Source of the DNA: Pseudorhodoferax sp032153935
Lineage (GTDB): Bacteria; Pseudomonadota; Gammaproteobacteria; Burkholderiales; Burkholderiaceae_C
DNA: 64,000 bases
Assembly (NCBI RefSeq): GCF_964253035.1
Contig: NZ_CAXUQL020000001.1
Location: 6,200,001 to 6,264,000 of the forward strand
Reading direction: 5' to 3'
Shown piece by piece: positions 24,777 to 40,972 of this stretch (positions are counted from its first letter, which is position 1; each line of letters begins with the position of its first letter). A program made the position numbers and the translations under genes. The notes below the pieces were generated by a model. It was not told the origin of the DNA. It ran no database searches and was given only the letters and a program-made list of their open reading frames with translations.

Positions 24777-25864
24777 CAAGGCTGCCCGTGCGATGCCAGC
24801 ACCGGGTAGGCCTCGGCCAACGGTGTCACCGCCCCCGCGGCCGCCGGGTCGTAGCCAGGCAGCGCGGCCAGCAGTTGCCGGAAGGCCGGATCGTGCAAGG
24901 CCTGCAGCACCGCCTGCAGCGCGGGCGTGGCCATGACGCCGCTGCGGCACAGCAGGAAATAACGCTCGGTCGCCACCGGAACGAAATCGAGCTTGAACTG
25001 GCGGGCGGGTGGCTCCAGACCGAAGCCCGCATCGGCCATGCCGCTGGCCACGTGCGCGGCCACGGCCGCATGGGTGTACTCGCCTTGCTCGAAGCCGGCA
25101 ATCGCCGTCGACGCGAGCTGCTGGCCTGCCAGCAGCTGCTCCAGCAGGAAACGCGTGCCCGAGCCGGGTTGGCGGTTGACGAAGCGCACGCCGGGACGCG
25201 CGAGATCGGCCAGGGCGAACAGTTCCTTGGGATTGCCCGCACGCACCATGAGCCCCTGGCGGCGCACGGCAATGTCGACCAGCTGCAGGTCCTGCCCGCG
25301 CAGCCAGCGCCCGTAGTGCGCCAAGGCCGCCGCCTGCGTCGCTCCGATGGGAATGTGCAGGCCGGCCACGTCGCAGTCGCCGTCGCGCAGCGCCGCGGCG
25401 GCGGCCGAGCTGCTCGCGTACGAGAACGCGAGCGGGAGCCCGTCCGCGGCCAGCCGGTCGATCAGGCGCTCGATGGCGAAGCCGTGGCTGGCATGGATGC
25501 GCAGCGCCGCCGGCGCTTCCGCCAACGCGCCGCGCAGCTCCTGCGCCAGTTCGGACGACAGTGTCTCCAGCACCGGCCGCAGCCGGGCCTGGATGCGCCG
25601 GTCGGCCCAGGCGATGCGTGCGCCCAGCTCGGTCAGCGTCGAGCCCTTGCCGCGCGCCATGCGCATGAGTGGTGCCTGGAACAGCGCCTCGCCCTGCCGC
25701 ACCAGCGCCCAGGCATGGCGGTACGACAGGCCCAGCACGCGGGCGGCGCTCTGCAGGCTGCCGGTCTCCGCCACCTGGACCAGCAGGTCGATGAGGCGCG
25801 CCGGCAGCGGCGCGCCCTGCGCGCCCTGGATGGTCCAGACCGGAACGATGGAGACCTGCTGCAT
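24776..25864 (-). CDS. ModE-N-type HTH regulator with substrate-binding-like effector domain
   Basis: 362 residues. The N-terminal ~110 form a ModE/LysR-type winged helix (LIDLLVQVAETGSLQSAARV followed by LGLSYRHAWALV). The rest resembles the periplasmic-binding domain found in molybdate-responsive one-component regulators (ALRIHASHGFAIERLIDRLA ... VRFVNRQPGSGTRFLLEQLL). I chose the ATG at 25864 (MQQVSIVPVW), because upstream residues are low-complexity. It is divergent from an FdhF/YdeP molybdoenzyme gene, so a role in controlling that gene by molybdate, tungstate or an oxyanion is likely. The ligand is inference. Confidence 0.83.
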   Translation of the reverse strand: MQQVSIVPVWTIQGAQGAPLPARLIDLLVQVAETGSLQSAARVLGLSYRHAWALVRQGEALFQAPLMRMARGKGSTLTELGARIAWADRRIQARLRPVLETLSSELAQELRGALAEAPAALRIHASHGFAIERLIDRLAADGLPLAFSYASSSAAAAALRDGDCDVAGLHIPIGATQAAALAHYGRWLRGQDLQLVDIAVRRQGLMVRAGNPKELFALADLARPGVRFVNRQPGSGTRFLLEQLLAGQQLASTAIAGFEQGEYTHAAVAAHVASGMADAGFGLEPPARQFKLDFVPVATERYFLLCRSGVMATPALQAVLQALHDPAFRQLLAALPGYDPAAAGAVTPLAEAYPVLASHGQP

Positions 25865-25923
25865 CTGCGCTTGCCCTTTATGAACTCGACTTCCTATGCA
25901 CCGGAGGCGTTGCCTCATATTGC

Positions 25924-25943
25924 CGCGCCGAGCGTTCGGCGCG
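25924..25943. promoter_or_regulatory. Inverted repeat between the ModE-like regulator and the FdhF/YdeP gene
   Basis: CGCGCCGA (25924-25931), centre GCGT, TCGGCGCG (25936-25943): a perfect 8-base dyad in the 158-base divergent gap. It does not resemble the AT-rich E. coli ModE box. It is a candidate operator for the adjacent regulator or another factor. Confidence 0.45.
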
Positions 25944-26022
25944 AGGATGGCCGCCCGCACTCGGCCTGCGGCATTGTCGGTGCCGCCGCGGGCGGCGCTG
26001 GCACCACCGGGCCCACCACCCA

Positions 26023-28352
<2,330 letters not shown>

Positions 28353-28353
<1 letters not shown>

Positions 28354-28616
28354 TGCACGACGACGCACCGCTGTCCACCCGCATCCTGCAGGAACTGGCC
28401 ACCGCGCCCGAGGGCGGCGGCATGTCGCTGCCGCGCCTGGGAAAGCGCCTGGGCCTGGGCGCCAGCGTGCTGATGCGCGAACTCACGCTGATGGGCGACG
28501 CCACCATCGGCGGCGTGCGCGGTCCCGGCTGGGCCCGCGTGGTGCAGTTGGACGAGCGCTGGGTCGCTTACATCACGCCCGTGGGGCGCGAGCAACTCAG
28601 CGCAGACCCGCGTTGA
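28353..28616 (+). CDS. Small winged-helix-like protein following the molybdoenzyme
   Basis: 87 residues. The ATG overlaps the molybdoenzyme stop (TGATG), showing translational coupling. The N-terminal half, LSTRILQELATAPEGGGMSL followed by PRLGKRLGLGASVLMRELTL, reads as a winged-helix DNA-binding fold, and the end (GWARVVQLDERWVAYITPVG) as its beta wing. I do not recognise a named family. Co-translation suggests either an assembly/chaperone partner of the enzyme or a local regulator. Its 3' end overlaps the 3' end of the convergent korB-like gene by 20 bases. Confidence 0.75.
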
Positions 28617-29652
28617 TCCTGTCCAGGGCCTTGGCGCCGGGGCACAGGTCCAGCGCGTCGAGCCGGTTCAAGGGGGTCTGGCTGGTCTGCAGCATGGCGT
28701 GCAGGTCCTCGGCCTCGCGGTCCACATAGAGCAGCCCGGTCAGCAGCTCGCCGCGCGCCTGCTGCGCGACCACGTGCTGCAACGCCGCGGCGCGGTCGCC
28801 CGGGTCGTGGTCGTCGCGCAGCTTGCGCAGGCGCAGCACCGACCCATCGGCCTGCGGCAGCGTGAGCAGCTCCCCGGGGCCAGGCTCGGCCTGGATCTCG
28901 TCGGCCAGGCGGATGAAGTCGATGCGGTTCACGGCCTCGTTGTGGCCACGCACGTAGTCGTAGCTCTTGGTGCTGCCGGCGTGGTTGTTGAAGGCCACGC
29001 AAGGGCTCACCACGTCGATGAAGGCCGCGCCGCGGTGGCCGATGGCGCCACGGATCAGCGGCACCAGCTGCGCCTTGTCGCCCGAGAAGCCGCGCGCCAC
29101 GTAGCTTGCACCCAGCTGCAGCGCCAGGCCCACGAGGTCGATCGGGCTGTCGTGGTTGACCGCACCCTTCTTGCTCTTCGATCCCTGGTCGGCCGTGGCC
29201 GAGAACTGCCCCTTGGTCAGGCCGTAGACGCCGTTGTTCTCGACGATGTAGACCATGTTCACGCCGCGCCGCATGGCGTGCGCGAACTGGCCCAGGCCGA
29301 TGGACGCCGAATCGCCGTCGCCCGACACGCCCAGGTACAGCAGCTCGCGGTTGGCCAGCTGCGCGCCGGTCAGCACCGAGGGCATGCGGCCGTGCACGGT
29401 GTTGAAACCGTGCGAGGCGCCCAGGAAATAGTCCGGCGTCTTGGAGCTGCAGCCGATGCCCGAGAGCTTGGCCACGCGGTGCGGCTCCACGTCGAGCTCC
29501 CAGCAGGCCTGGATGATCGCGGCCGAGATCGAGTCGTGGCCGCAGCCGGCGCACAGCGTGGAGATCTTGCCTTCGTAGTCGCGCCGCGTGTAGCCGACCT
29601 TGTTGGGGGCCAGCGAGGGATGGTGCAGGCGGGGCTTGGCCAGGTAGGTCAT
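28597..29652 (-). CDS. korB: 2-oxoacid:acceptor oxidoreductase, beta (TPP-binding) subunit
   Basis: 351 residues. TPP-binding features are present: CAGCGHDS at the N-terminus (also first cluster ligands), GIGCSSKTPDYF, GDGDSASIGLGQFAHAMRRG and NNGVYGLTKGQ. Further Cys (VVSPCVAFNNH) complete a likely 4Fe-4S site. With the gene upstream it forms the catalytic core that decarboxylates a 2-oxo acid, probably 2-oxoglutarate, to the acyl-CoA. Its start overlaps the korA stop by 4 bases. Confidence 0.9.
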   Translation of the reverse strand: MTYLAKPRLHHPSLAPNKVGYTRRDYEGKISTLCAGCGHDSISAAIIQACWELDVEPHRVAKLSGIGCSSKTPDYFLGASHGFNTVHGRMPSVLTGAQLANRELLYLGVSGDGDSASIGLGQFAHAMRRGVNMVYIVENNGVYGLTKGQFSATADQGSKSKKGAVNHDSPIDLVGLALQLGASYVARGFSGDKAQLVPLIRGAIGHRGAAFIDVVSPCVAFNNHAGSTKSYDYVRGHNEAVNRIDFIRLADEIQAEPGPGELLTLPQADGSVLRLRKLRDDHDPGDRAAALQHVVAQQARGELLTGLLYVDREAEDLHAMLQTSQTPLNRLDALDLCPGAKALDRINAGLR

Positions 29653-31472
29653 GCGGAGGTCTCCGGCTGGCGGTTCAGGGCGTTCTGGATGGCACCGGCA
29701 ATGAAGCGCGCCGTGATCGGCGTGCCGTCGAAATGCAGCACGCGCACCAGGCGTGCAGGGTCGGCGTCGAGCTCGTTGACGAGCAGGCTGCGCATCTGCG
29801 CGTCGCGGTTCTGCTCGACCACGAACACGCGTTCATGCGCGGCGATGAAGCGGCGGACTGCGGCCGGGAACGGGAAGGCGCGCAGGCGCATCGCGTCCAC
29901 GTGCACGCCGGCGGCAGCCAGCTGCTGCAGGGCCTCGTCCATGGCCGGGCTGGTGGAGCCGAAGTAGATGACGCCGAGCTTTGTCGCCTGTGCGGCCGCG
30001 CGCTCCACGGGCGCGGGCACGAGGTCGGCCGCCGTGGCGAACTTGCGCAGCAGCCGCTCGACGTTGTAGACGTAATCCGGCCCGCGCTCGGAGTAGCGCG
30101 CGTAGGCGTCGCGCGTGGTGCCGCGCGTGAAGTAGGCGCCTTTGCTTTCGTGCGTGCCCGGCAGCGTGCGCCAGGGAATGCCGTCGCCATCCACATCCTT
30201 GTAGCGGCCGAAGTCACGGCCGGCCTCCAGCATCTCGGCCGTCATGATCTTGCCGCGGTCGTAGCTGCGGCCCTCCTCCCATGCGAAGGGTTCGCACAGG
30301 CGCTGGTTCATGCCGATGTCCAGGTCGGTCATCACGAAAACGGGCGTCTGCAGCCGGTCCGCCAGGTCCAGCGCGGCGGCCGCGTGCTCGAAGCACTCGC
30401 GCGGGTCTTCGGGCAGCAGCAGCACATGCTTGGTGTCGCCGTGCGAGGCGTAGGCGCAGGCCAGGATGTCGGCCTGCTGCGTGCGTGTCGGCATGCCGGT
30501 GGAGGGGCCGCCGCGCTGCACGTTGACGATGGTGACGGGGATCTCGGCGAAGTAGGCCAGGCCGATGAACTCGGTCATCAGCGAGACACCGGGCCCCGAG
30601 GTGGCCGTGAACGCGCGCGCGCCGTTCCAGCCCGCGCCCACCACCATGCCGATGGAGGCGATCTCGTCCTCGGCCTGCACGATGGCGTAACTGCGTTCGC
30701 CGGTTTCCTTGTCCTCGCGGAACTTCGTGCAGTAGGACTGGAAGGCCTCGGCCACCGAGGACGAAGGCGTGATCGGGTACCAGGCCGCCACCGTGGCGCC
30801 GCCGTACACGCAGCCCAGCGCGGCGGCGCTGTTGCCGTCCACGAAGATGCGCTGGCCCACCTTGTCGGCCCGGCGCACGCGGATCGGCAGCGGCGCCTGC
30901 AGGTGCTCCTGCGCGAAGTCGCGGCCCAGGTGCAGCGCACGCACGTTGGAGGCCAGCAGCTTCTCCTTGCCCTTGTACTGCTCGCCGAACAGGTCGACGA
31001 TGGCCTGGGCCTCGATGTCCAGCAGCACCGAGAGCGCGCCCACGTAGATGATGTTCTTGAACAGCTGGCGCTGGCGCGGGTCGCTGTAGACCGCATTGGC
31101 GATCTCGGTCAGCGGCATGCCGATCACCGTGATGTCGCTGCGCAGCTGCTCGGGCGGCACGGGCCGCGTGCTGTCGTAGAACAAATAGCCGCCCGGCTCG
31201 ATCTCGGCCAGGTCGTCGGCCCAGGTCTGCGGGTTCATCGCGACCATCATGTCGATGCCGCCGCGCCGGCCCAGGTGGCTCTCCTCGCTGACGCGCACCT
31301 CGTACCAGGTCGGCAGGCCCTGGATGTTGCTCGGGAAGATGTTGCGCGGGCTCACGGGCACGCCCATGCGCAGGATGGCCTTGGCGAACAGCTCGTTGGC
31401 AGAGGCCGAGCCCGAGCCGTTGACGTTGGCGAACTTGACGACGAAGTCGTTGACGGCGGTGATCTGCGTCAT
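29649..31472 (-). CDS. korA: 2-oxoacid:acceptor oxidoreductase, fused gamma-alpha subunit
   Basis: 607 residues. The N-terminal ~190 residues are the gamma domain (VVKFANVNGSGSASANELFA ... LFGEQYKGKEKLLASN). The remainder is the alpha (pyrimidine-binding) domain: GNSAAALGCVYGGATVAAWY, PITPSSSVAEAF, AEDEIASIGMVVGAGWNGAR, TSGPGVSLMTEFIGLAYFAE. It binds TPP together with the beta subunit. The ATG at 31472 overlaps the stop of the upstream flavoprotein gene by 4 bases. Confidence 0.9.
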   Translation of the reverse strand: MTQITAVNDFVVKFANVNGSGSASANELFAKAILRMGVPVSPRNIFPSNIQGLPTWYEVRVSEESHLGRRGGIDMMVAMNPQTWADDLAEIEPGGYLFYDSTRPVPPEQLRSDITVIGMPLTEIANAVYSDPRQRQLFKNIIYVGALSVLLDIEAQAIVDLFGEQYKGKEKLLASNVRALHLGRDFAQEHLQAPLPIRVRRADKVGQRIFVDGNSAAALGCVYGGATVAAWYPITPSSSVAEAFQSYCTKFREDKETGERSYAIVQAEDEIASIGMVVGAGWNGARAFTATSGPGVSLMTEFIGLAYFAEIPVTIVNVQRGGPSTGMPTRTQQADILACAYASHGDTKHVLLLPEDPRECFEHAAAALDLADRLQTPVFVMTDLDIGMNQRLCEPFAWEEGRSYDRGKIMTAEMLEAGRDFGRYKDVDGDGIPWRTLPGTHESKGAYFTRGTTRDAYARYSERGPDYVYNVERLLRKFATAADLVPAPVERAAAQATKLGVIYFGSTSPAMDEALQQLAAAGVHVDAMRLRAFPFPAAVRRFIAAHERVFVVEQNRDAQMRSLLVNELDADPARLVRVLHFDGTPITARFIAGAIQNALNRQPETSA

Positions 31473-33274
31473 GCATGCGCTCCCTGGCAGCCACCTGCCT
31501 GCGCGGTCTTGAACTGGAACTTCTGCATGTCCCAGGCCCCCGTCGGGCAGCGCTCCGCGCACAGGCCGCAGTGCAGGCACAGGTCCTCGTCCTTGGCCAT
31601 CACGCGGCCGGTCTTGAGCGGGTCCGAGACGTAGAGGTCCTGGTCCGGGTGCAGGGCCGGTGCCTTGAGGCGCTCGCGCAGCTCGGCCTCCTCGCCCGGC
31701 GCCGTGAAGCTGATGCAGTCCATCGGGCAGATGTCCATGCAGGCGTCGCACTCGATGCAGGCCTCCTGCGCGAACACGGTCTGCACGTCGCAGTTCAGGC
31801 AGCGCTGGGCCTCCTTGAAGGCCGTGGCGGCGTCGAAGCCCAGCTCCACCTCCACGCGGATGCTGGCCAGCGCGACCTCGGCCTGCGCCCACGGCACCTT
31901 GAAGCGCGCCTCCGGCGCCACGGCGTTGTCGTAGCTCCACTCGTGGATGCCCATCTTGGTGGACATGAGGTTGCTGGTGGCGGCTGGGCGGGCCTGCACC
32001 GGCTCGCCCTGCAGGAAGCGGTCGATGGAAATGGCCGCCTCGTGGCCATGGGCGACGGCCGTGATGATGTTCTTGGGGCCGAAAGCCGCGTCGCCACCGA
32101 AGAACACCCGGGGCAGCGAGGACTGGAAGGTCTGCTGGTCGAGTTGGGGCAGGCCGTTCTCCTGGAAGGCGATGCCGCAGCTGCGCTCGATCCACGGGAA
32201 GGCGTTCTCCTGGCCGACCGCGATCAGCACCTCGTCGCAGGGCAGCAGCACCTCGGGCTCGCCGGTCGGCACCAGCTGGCGCCGGCCGCGCGCGTCGACC
32301 TCGGCACGCACGATCTGAAAGCGCATGCCGGTCAGTCGCCCGCCTTCGTGCACGAAGGCCACGGGCACGTGGTAGTTCAAGATCGGGATGCCCTCGTGCT
32401 GCGCGTCCTCCTTCTCCCAGGGCGAGGCCTTCATCTCCTCGAAGCCGCTGCGCACCACGACCTTGACCTCCTCGCCGCCCAGGCGCCGCGCCGAGCGGCA
32501 GCAGTCCATGGCCGTGTTGCCGCCGCCCAGCACCAGCACGCGCCGGCCCGTGCGCGTGACATGGCCGAACGAGACCGAGGCCAGCCAGTCGATGCCGATG
32601 TGGATGTGCGCTGCCGCTTCCTGGCGGCCCGGCAGGTCCAGGTCGCGGCCGCGCGGTGCGCCGCAGCCGACGAAGACCGCATCGAAGTCCTGCGCCAGCA
32701 GCGCGGCCATGGAGCCGATGCGCTCGCCGCCGCGGAATTCCACGCCCAGGTCCAGCACATAGCCGGTCTCCTCGTCGATGACCTCCTCGGGCAGGCGGAA
32801 GCGCGGAATCTGCGTGCGGATGAAGCCGCCGGCCTTGGCCTCGCCGTCGAACACCGCCACCGCATAGCCCAGCGGCGCCAGGTCGCGTGCCACGGTCAGT
32901 GCGGCCGGGCCGGCGCCGATACAGGCCACGCGCTTGCCGTTGCGCGGCGCCAGCTGCGGCATGCGGCCGCCCACCTCGCCCTTCATGTCGGCCGCCACGC
33001 GCTTCAAGCGGCAGATCGCCACCGGCTCAGGCTGCTCCTGGCTGGCCTCCTCGACGCGGCCGCGCCGGCAGGCCGGCTCGCAGGGCCGATCGCAGGTGCG
33101 GCCCAGGATGCCGGGGAACACGTTGGAAGCCCAGTTCACCATGTAGGCGTCGGCGTAGCGGCCTTGGCCAATCAGGCGGATGTACTCGGGAACGGGGGTG
33201 TGGGCGGGGCAGGCCCATTGGCAGTCGACGACCTTGTGGAAATAAGACGGACTGGCTACTTGCGTTGGCTGCAA
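31469..33274 (-). CDS. FAD/NAD(P)-binding iron-sulfur subunit (GltD-like, KorC-type), TTG start
   Basis: 601 residues from a TTG at 33274, placed by the AAGGAGACCAAAGA before it; longer frames to 33802 are low-complexity. It has an N-terminal Cys array as in glutamate synthase small subunits (VVDCQWACPAHTPVPEYIR; RTCDRPCEPACRRG), an FAD-binding GAGPAALTVARDL, an NAD(P)-binding VLVLGGGNTAMDCCRSARRL, and GDAAFGPKNIITAVAHGHEA. Two C-terminal 4Fe-4S motifs follow, CIECDACMDICP and CLHCGLCAERCP. It should connect the 2-oxoacid oxidoreductase core to NAD(P), as reported for the 2-oxoglutarate:NADP+ oxidoreductase of Azoarcus. It is the first gene of this three-gene operon. Confidence 0.87.
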   Translation of the reverse strand: MQPTQVASPSYFHKVVDCQWACPAHTPVPEYIRLIGQGRYADAYMVNWASNVFPGILGRTCDRPCEPACRRGRVEEASQEQPEPVAICRLKRVAADMKGEVGGRMPQLAPRNGKRVACIGAGPAALTVARDLAPLGYAVAVFDGEAKAGGFIRTQIPRFRLPEEVIDEETGYVLDLGVEFRGGERIGSMAALLAQDFDAVFVGCGAPRGRDLDLPGRQEAAAHIHIGIDWLASVSFGHVTRTGRRVLVLGGGNTAMDCCRSARRLGGEEVKVVVRSGFEEMKASPWEKEDAQHEGIPILNYHVPVAFVHEGGRLTGMRFQIVRAEVDARGRRQLVPTGEPEVLLPCDEVLIAVGQENAFPWIERSCGIAFQENGLPQLDQQTFQSSLPRVFFGGDAAFGPKNIITAVAHGHEAAISIDRFLQGEPVQARPAATSNLMSTKMGIHEWSYDNAVAPEARFKVPWAQAEVALASIRVEVELGFDAATAFKEAQRCLNCDVQTVFAQEACIECDACMDICPMDCISFTAPGEEAELRERLKAPALHPDQDLYVSDPLKTGRVMAKDEDLCLHCGLCAERCPTGAWDMQKFQFKTAQAGGCQGAHA

Positions 33275-33309
33275 TCTTTGGTCTCCTTGCCCAGCGGTGC
33301 CGGTGGCCC

Positions 33310-33324
33310 ACTGGTCATACCAGT
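33310..33324. promoter_or_regulatory. FadR-type GntR operator in front of the kor operon
   Basis: ACTGGTCATACCAGT is a perfect 6+6 inverted repeat around CAT and contains TGGT-N3-ACCA, the consensus of FadR-subfamily GntR regulators (FadR, PdhR, LldR). It lies 36 bases upstream of the TTG start of the flavoprotein gene and 168 bases from the divergent gene at 33492. No FadR gene adjoins it, so the regulator is probably encoded elsewhere; the GntR at 49733 has a different, AT-rich palindrome at its own promoter. Confidence 0.65.
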
Positions 33325-33491
33325 CTAAGCGCGGGGCCAGCGGCGGGCCTACGGTGAATCCCGCACCCGTGTCACCTGTGCAAACGCACGCGCAGCGCGC
33401 CAATTCAGCCCGGCATTCGCTATAGTTGTGCACGGTAACGCCTTGAAACGCCAAGGCGCCGCCGCCCCAACCGTTCTGCACGAGGTTCACC

Positions 33492-34004
33492 ATGACCGAG
33501 TCCCTGGCCCAGCTGTTTCGCATCCTCGCGGTCCTTGTGGCCTGTCTGGCCCCGGGCTGGGCCGCGGCACTGGACAAGCCTGCCGGCGAGGTGGTGCTGA
33601 CCATCAGCGGCAAGGTCGCCCAGCCCAATGCCGGCCAGCGCGCCGTGTTCGACATGGCCATGCTGGAGAAGCTGCCGCAGCACAGCTTCTCGACCAGCAC
33701 GCCCTGGCACTCCGGCCCTACGCGCTTCACCGGCCCGCTGCTGCGCGACGTGCTGGCCGCCGCTGGCGCCAACGGCAGCAAGCTCGTGGCCGTGGCGCTC
33801 AACGACTACAAGACCGACATCCCGTTCACCGACGCCGCCCGCTATGAGGTGATCGTCGCCCGGCTGCTCAACGACAAGCCCATGCCGGTGCGCGAGAAGG
33901 GCCCGCTGTTCATCGTCTACCCTTTCGACAGCAAGGCCGAACTCAAGGCCGAGACCTTCTACAACCGTTCGGCCTGGCAGCTGCACCAGTTGCAGGTGCA
34001 GTGA
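33492..34004 (+). CDS. Exported molybdopterin-oxidoreductase-fold protein without the Mo-ligand cysteine
   Basis: 170 residues. A signal peptide (hydrophobic to about residue 26, GWAAA) precedes a short domain like the oxidoreductase molybdopterin-binding fold: VVLTISGKVAQPNAG, FTGPLLRDVLAAAGANG, VALNDYKTDIPFTD, and the ending YNRSAWQLHQLQVQ. The mature part has no cysteine at all, so the thiolate that binds Mo in sulfite-oxidase-type enzymes is missing. It is 55 bases upstream of a hybrid histidine kinase on the same strand, so a role as a periplasmic sensor partner rather than an enzyme is plausible. Annotations as an oxidoreductase should be treated with care. Confidence 0.82.
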   Translation: MTESLAQLFRILAVLVACLAPGWAAALDKPAGEVVLTISGKVAQPNAGQRAVFDMAMLEKLPQHSFSTSTPWHSGPTRFTGPLLRDVLAAAGANGSKLVAVALNDYKTDIPFTDAARYEVIVARLLNDKPMPVREKGPLFIVYPFDSKAELKAETFYNRSAWQLHQLQVQ

Positions 34005-34059
34005 CGCCGCCGAACGCTCCAGCGACCACCGGGCGCCGCCCGGCCCCTCGCCCCTCCGC

Positions 34060-37082
<3,023 letters not shown>

Positions 37083-37086
<4 letters not shown>

Positions 37087-37562
37087 GACGGCAGCGCCAG
37101 CGCGGCCGCCACTTCGGGCGGCGCCTGCACCAGTTCGATCAGCACGCCCTCGCCCGCGATCGGGAAGGCCTCGTTGGCCTTGGGGTGCAGGAAGCAGATG
37201 TCGTAGCCGGCCGCGCCCTTGCGGATGCCGCCCGGCGCAAAGCGCACGCCCTGGGCCGTGAGCCATTCCACGGCCTTGGGCAGGTCGTCGATCCACAGGC
37301 CCACGTGGTTCAGCGGCGTGGTGTGCACGGCCGGCTTCTTCTCGGGGTCCAGCGGCTGCATGAGGTCGACCTCGACCTTGAACGGGCCGCTGCCGATGGC
37401 GCAGATGTCCTCGTCCACGTTCTCGCTCTCGCTGCGGAAGTTGCCGGTGACCGTGAGGCCCAGCATCTCGACCCAGAGCTTTTGCAGGCGCTGCTTGTCG
37501 GGGCCGCCGATGGCGATCTGCTGGATGCCCAGCACGCGGAAGGGGCGGTGGTTCGTGCTCAT
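37083..37562 (-). CDS. VOC-family protein, methylmalonyl-CoA epimerase-like
   Basis: 159 residues. The C-terminal half has the epimerase-like pattern NHVGLWIDDLPKAVEWL followed by YDICFLHPKANE and GVLIELVQAP, giving His and Glu metal ligands. In the N-terminal half the usual IDH ligand position reads IQQIAIGG, so His is replaced by Gln. Located at the end of an operon for propionyl-CoA carboxylase and methylmalonyl-CoA mutase, it is the best candidate for the missing epimerase that converts (S)- to (R)-methylmalonyl-CoA, but the altered ligand leaves room for another role. The start overlaps the bioB stop by 4 bases. Confidence 0.72.
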
Positions 37563-38614
37563 GCGTGTTCTCCCTGTGCGATGGAAATGGAGCGGGTGGC
37601 GTAGCCCAGCTTGTCCAGCAGCCGGCGGTCGGCATCCGCATCGGGGTTGCCGGTCACGAGCAGCTTGTCGCCGTAGAAGATGGAATTGGCGCCGGCCAGG
37701 AAGCACAGCGCCTGCACCGGCTCGCCCAGCTGCTGGCGGCCGGCCGACAGGCGCACGCGCGCGGTCGGCATGGTGATGCGCGCGACCGCGATCACGCGCA
37801 CGAAGTCCAGCGGGTCGATGGGCGGCGCGTCGGCCAGCGGCGTGCCGGGCACGCGCACCAGGCTGTTGATGGGCACGGACTCGGGGTACGGGTCGAGGTT
37901 GGCCAGCTGCGCGATGAGGCCGGCGCGGTGCACGGGCGTCTCGCCCATGCCCACGATGCCGCCGCAGCACACTTTGACGCCAGCCGCGCGCACATGGGCC
38001 AGCGTGTCGAGCCGGTCCTGGTAGCTGCGCGTGTCGACGATGTCGGCGTAGTACTCGGGCGCCGTGTCCAGGTTGTGGTTGTAGTAGTCCAGCCCCGCGT
38101 CGCGCAGGGCCACGGCCTGGTGCTTCTCCAGCATGCCCAGCGTGGCGCAGGACTGCAGGCCCAGGTCCTTCACGGTGCGCACGAGTTCGGCCACCTTCTC
38201 GATGTCGCGGTCCTTGGGCGCGCGCCAGGCCGCGCCCATGCAAAAGCGCGTGGCGCCCGCGTCCTTGGCCGCCTGGGCCGCGTGGCGCACCTCGGCCACC
38301 GACATGAGCTTTTGCGCCTGCACGCCCGTGTCGAATTCGGCCGACTGCGGACAGTAGCCACAGTTCTCGGGGCAGCCGCCGGTCTTGACCGACAGCAGCG
38401 TCGCCAGTTCGATGTCGCCCGCGGGCCAGTGCGCGCGGTGCACGGTCTGGGCGCGGAACAGCAGTTCGTTGAACGGCAGATCCAGCAGGGCCTGCACGTC
38501 CTCGACGCGCCAGCGCTGCGGTGCCGGGGGCACCGCCCGGCGCGGCGGCGCGAAATGCAGGGGCTGCGCTTGCGCATCCGGAGCGGTGGGGGTCGACAGG
38601 GATTCTTGAGGCAT
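37559..38614 (-). CDS. bioB: Biotin synthase
   Basis: 351 residues. The radical-SAM motif is in GGCPENCGYCPQS (CxxxCxxC), with YNHNLDTAPEYYADIV, CCGGIVGMGET and RLSAGRQQLGEPVQALCFLA, AGANSIFYGDKLLVTGNPD typical of BioB, which inserts sulfur into dethiobiotin using a 2Fe-2S cluster. The ATG at 38614 has GGAAGGA upstream. The protein carries ~40 extra Pro/Ala-rich residues before the conserved region, as often seen in Burkholderiales. It lies 289 bases downstream of pccA, a biotin enzyme; that gap holds only a short GTGCGG-CGAA-CCGCAC hairpin. Confidence 0.95.
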   Translation of the reverse strand: MPQESLSTPTAPDAQAQPLHFAPPRRAVPPAPQRWRVEDVQALLDLPFNELLFRAQTVHRAHWPAGDIELATLLSVKTGGCPENCGYCPQSAEFDTGVQAQKLMSVAEVRHAAQAAKDAGATRFCMGAAWRAPKDRDIEKVAELVRTVKDLGLQSCATLGMLEKHQAVALRDAGLDYYNHNLDTAPEYYADIVDTRSYQDRLDTLAHVRAAGVKVCCGGIVGMGETPVHRAGLIAQLANLDPYPESVPINSLVRVPGTPLADAPPIDPLDFVRVIAVARITMPTARVRLSAGRQQLGEPVQALCFLAGANSIFYGDKLLVTGNPDADADRRLLDKLGYATRSISIAQGEHA

Positions 38615-38903
38615 CGCGTCCTTCCGGGTTTCAACGGGATCTGCAGCGATTGTGGGAGGCTGGCGCAGCGTCTGAGAAGCCTTGCGCCGTAGAAAGTCCG
38701 CCTGTTTTCCATGCCGCCAAGATCGTCCAACTCCGCCGCAGCGATGGCCGACGATGCACGGCGTTGCGCCCTCGTTTGCCGAACTTGGACGTTGGCAGTC
38801 CGGCGCCACATCGTTCTGCCGCGAACGTGCGGCGAACCGCACCGAATCCGGGGCAGCGGCCGCCGGACGATGGGTGCACTTGTGCGCGCCCACCGGCCCG
38901 GCT

Positions 38904-40952
<2,049 letters not shown>

Positions 40953-40972
40953 GCTTACCTCTTCTCGATGAA

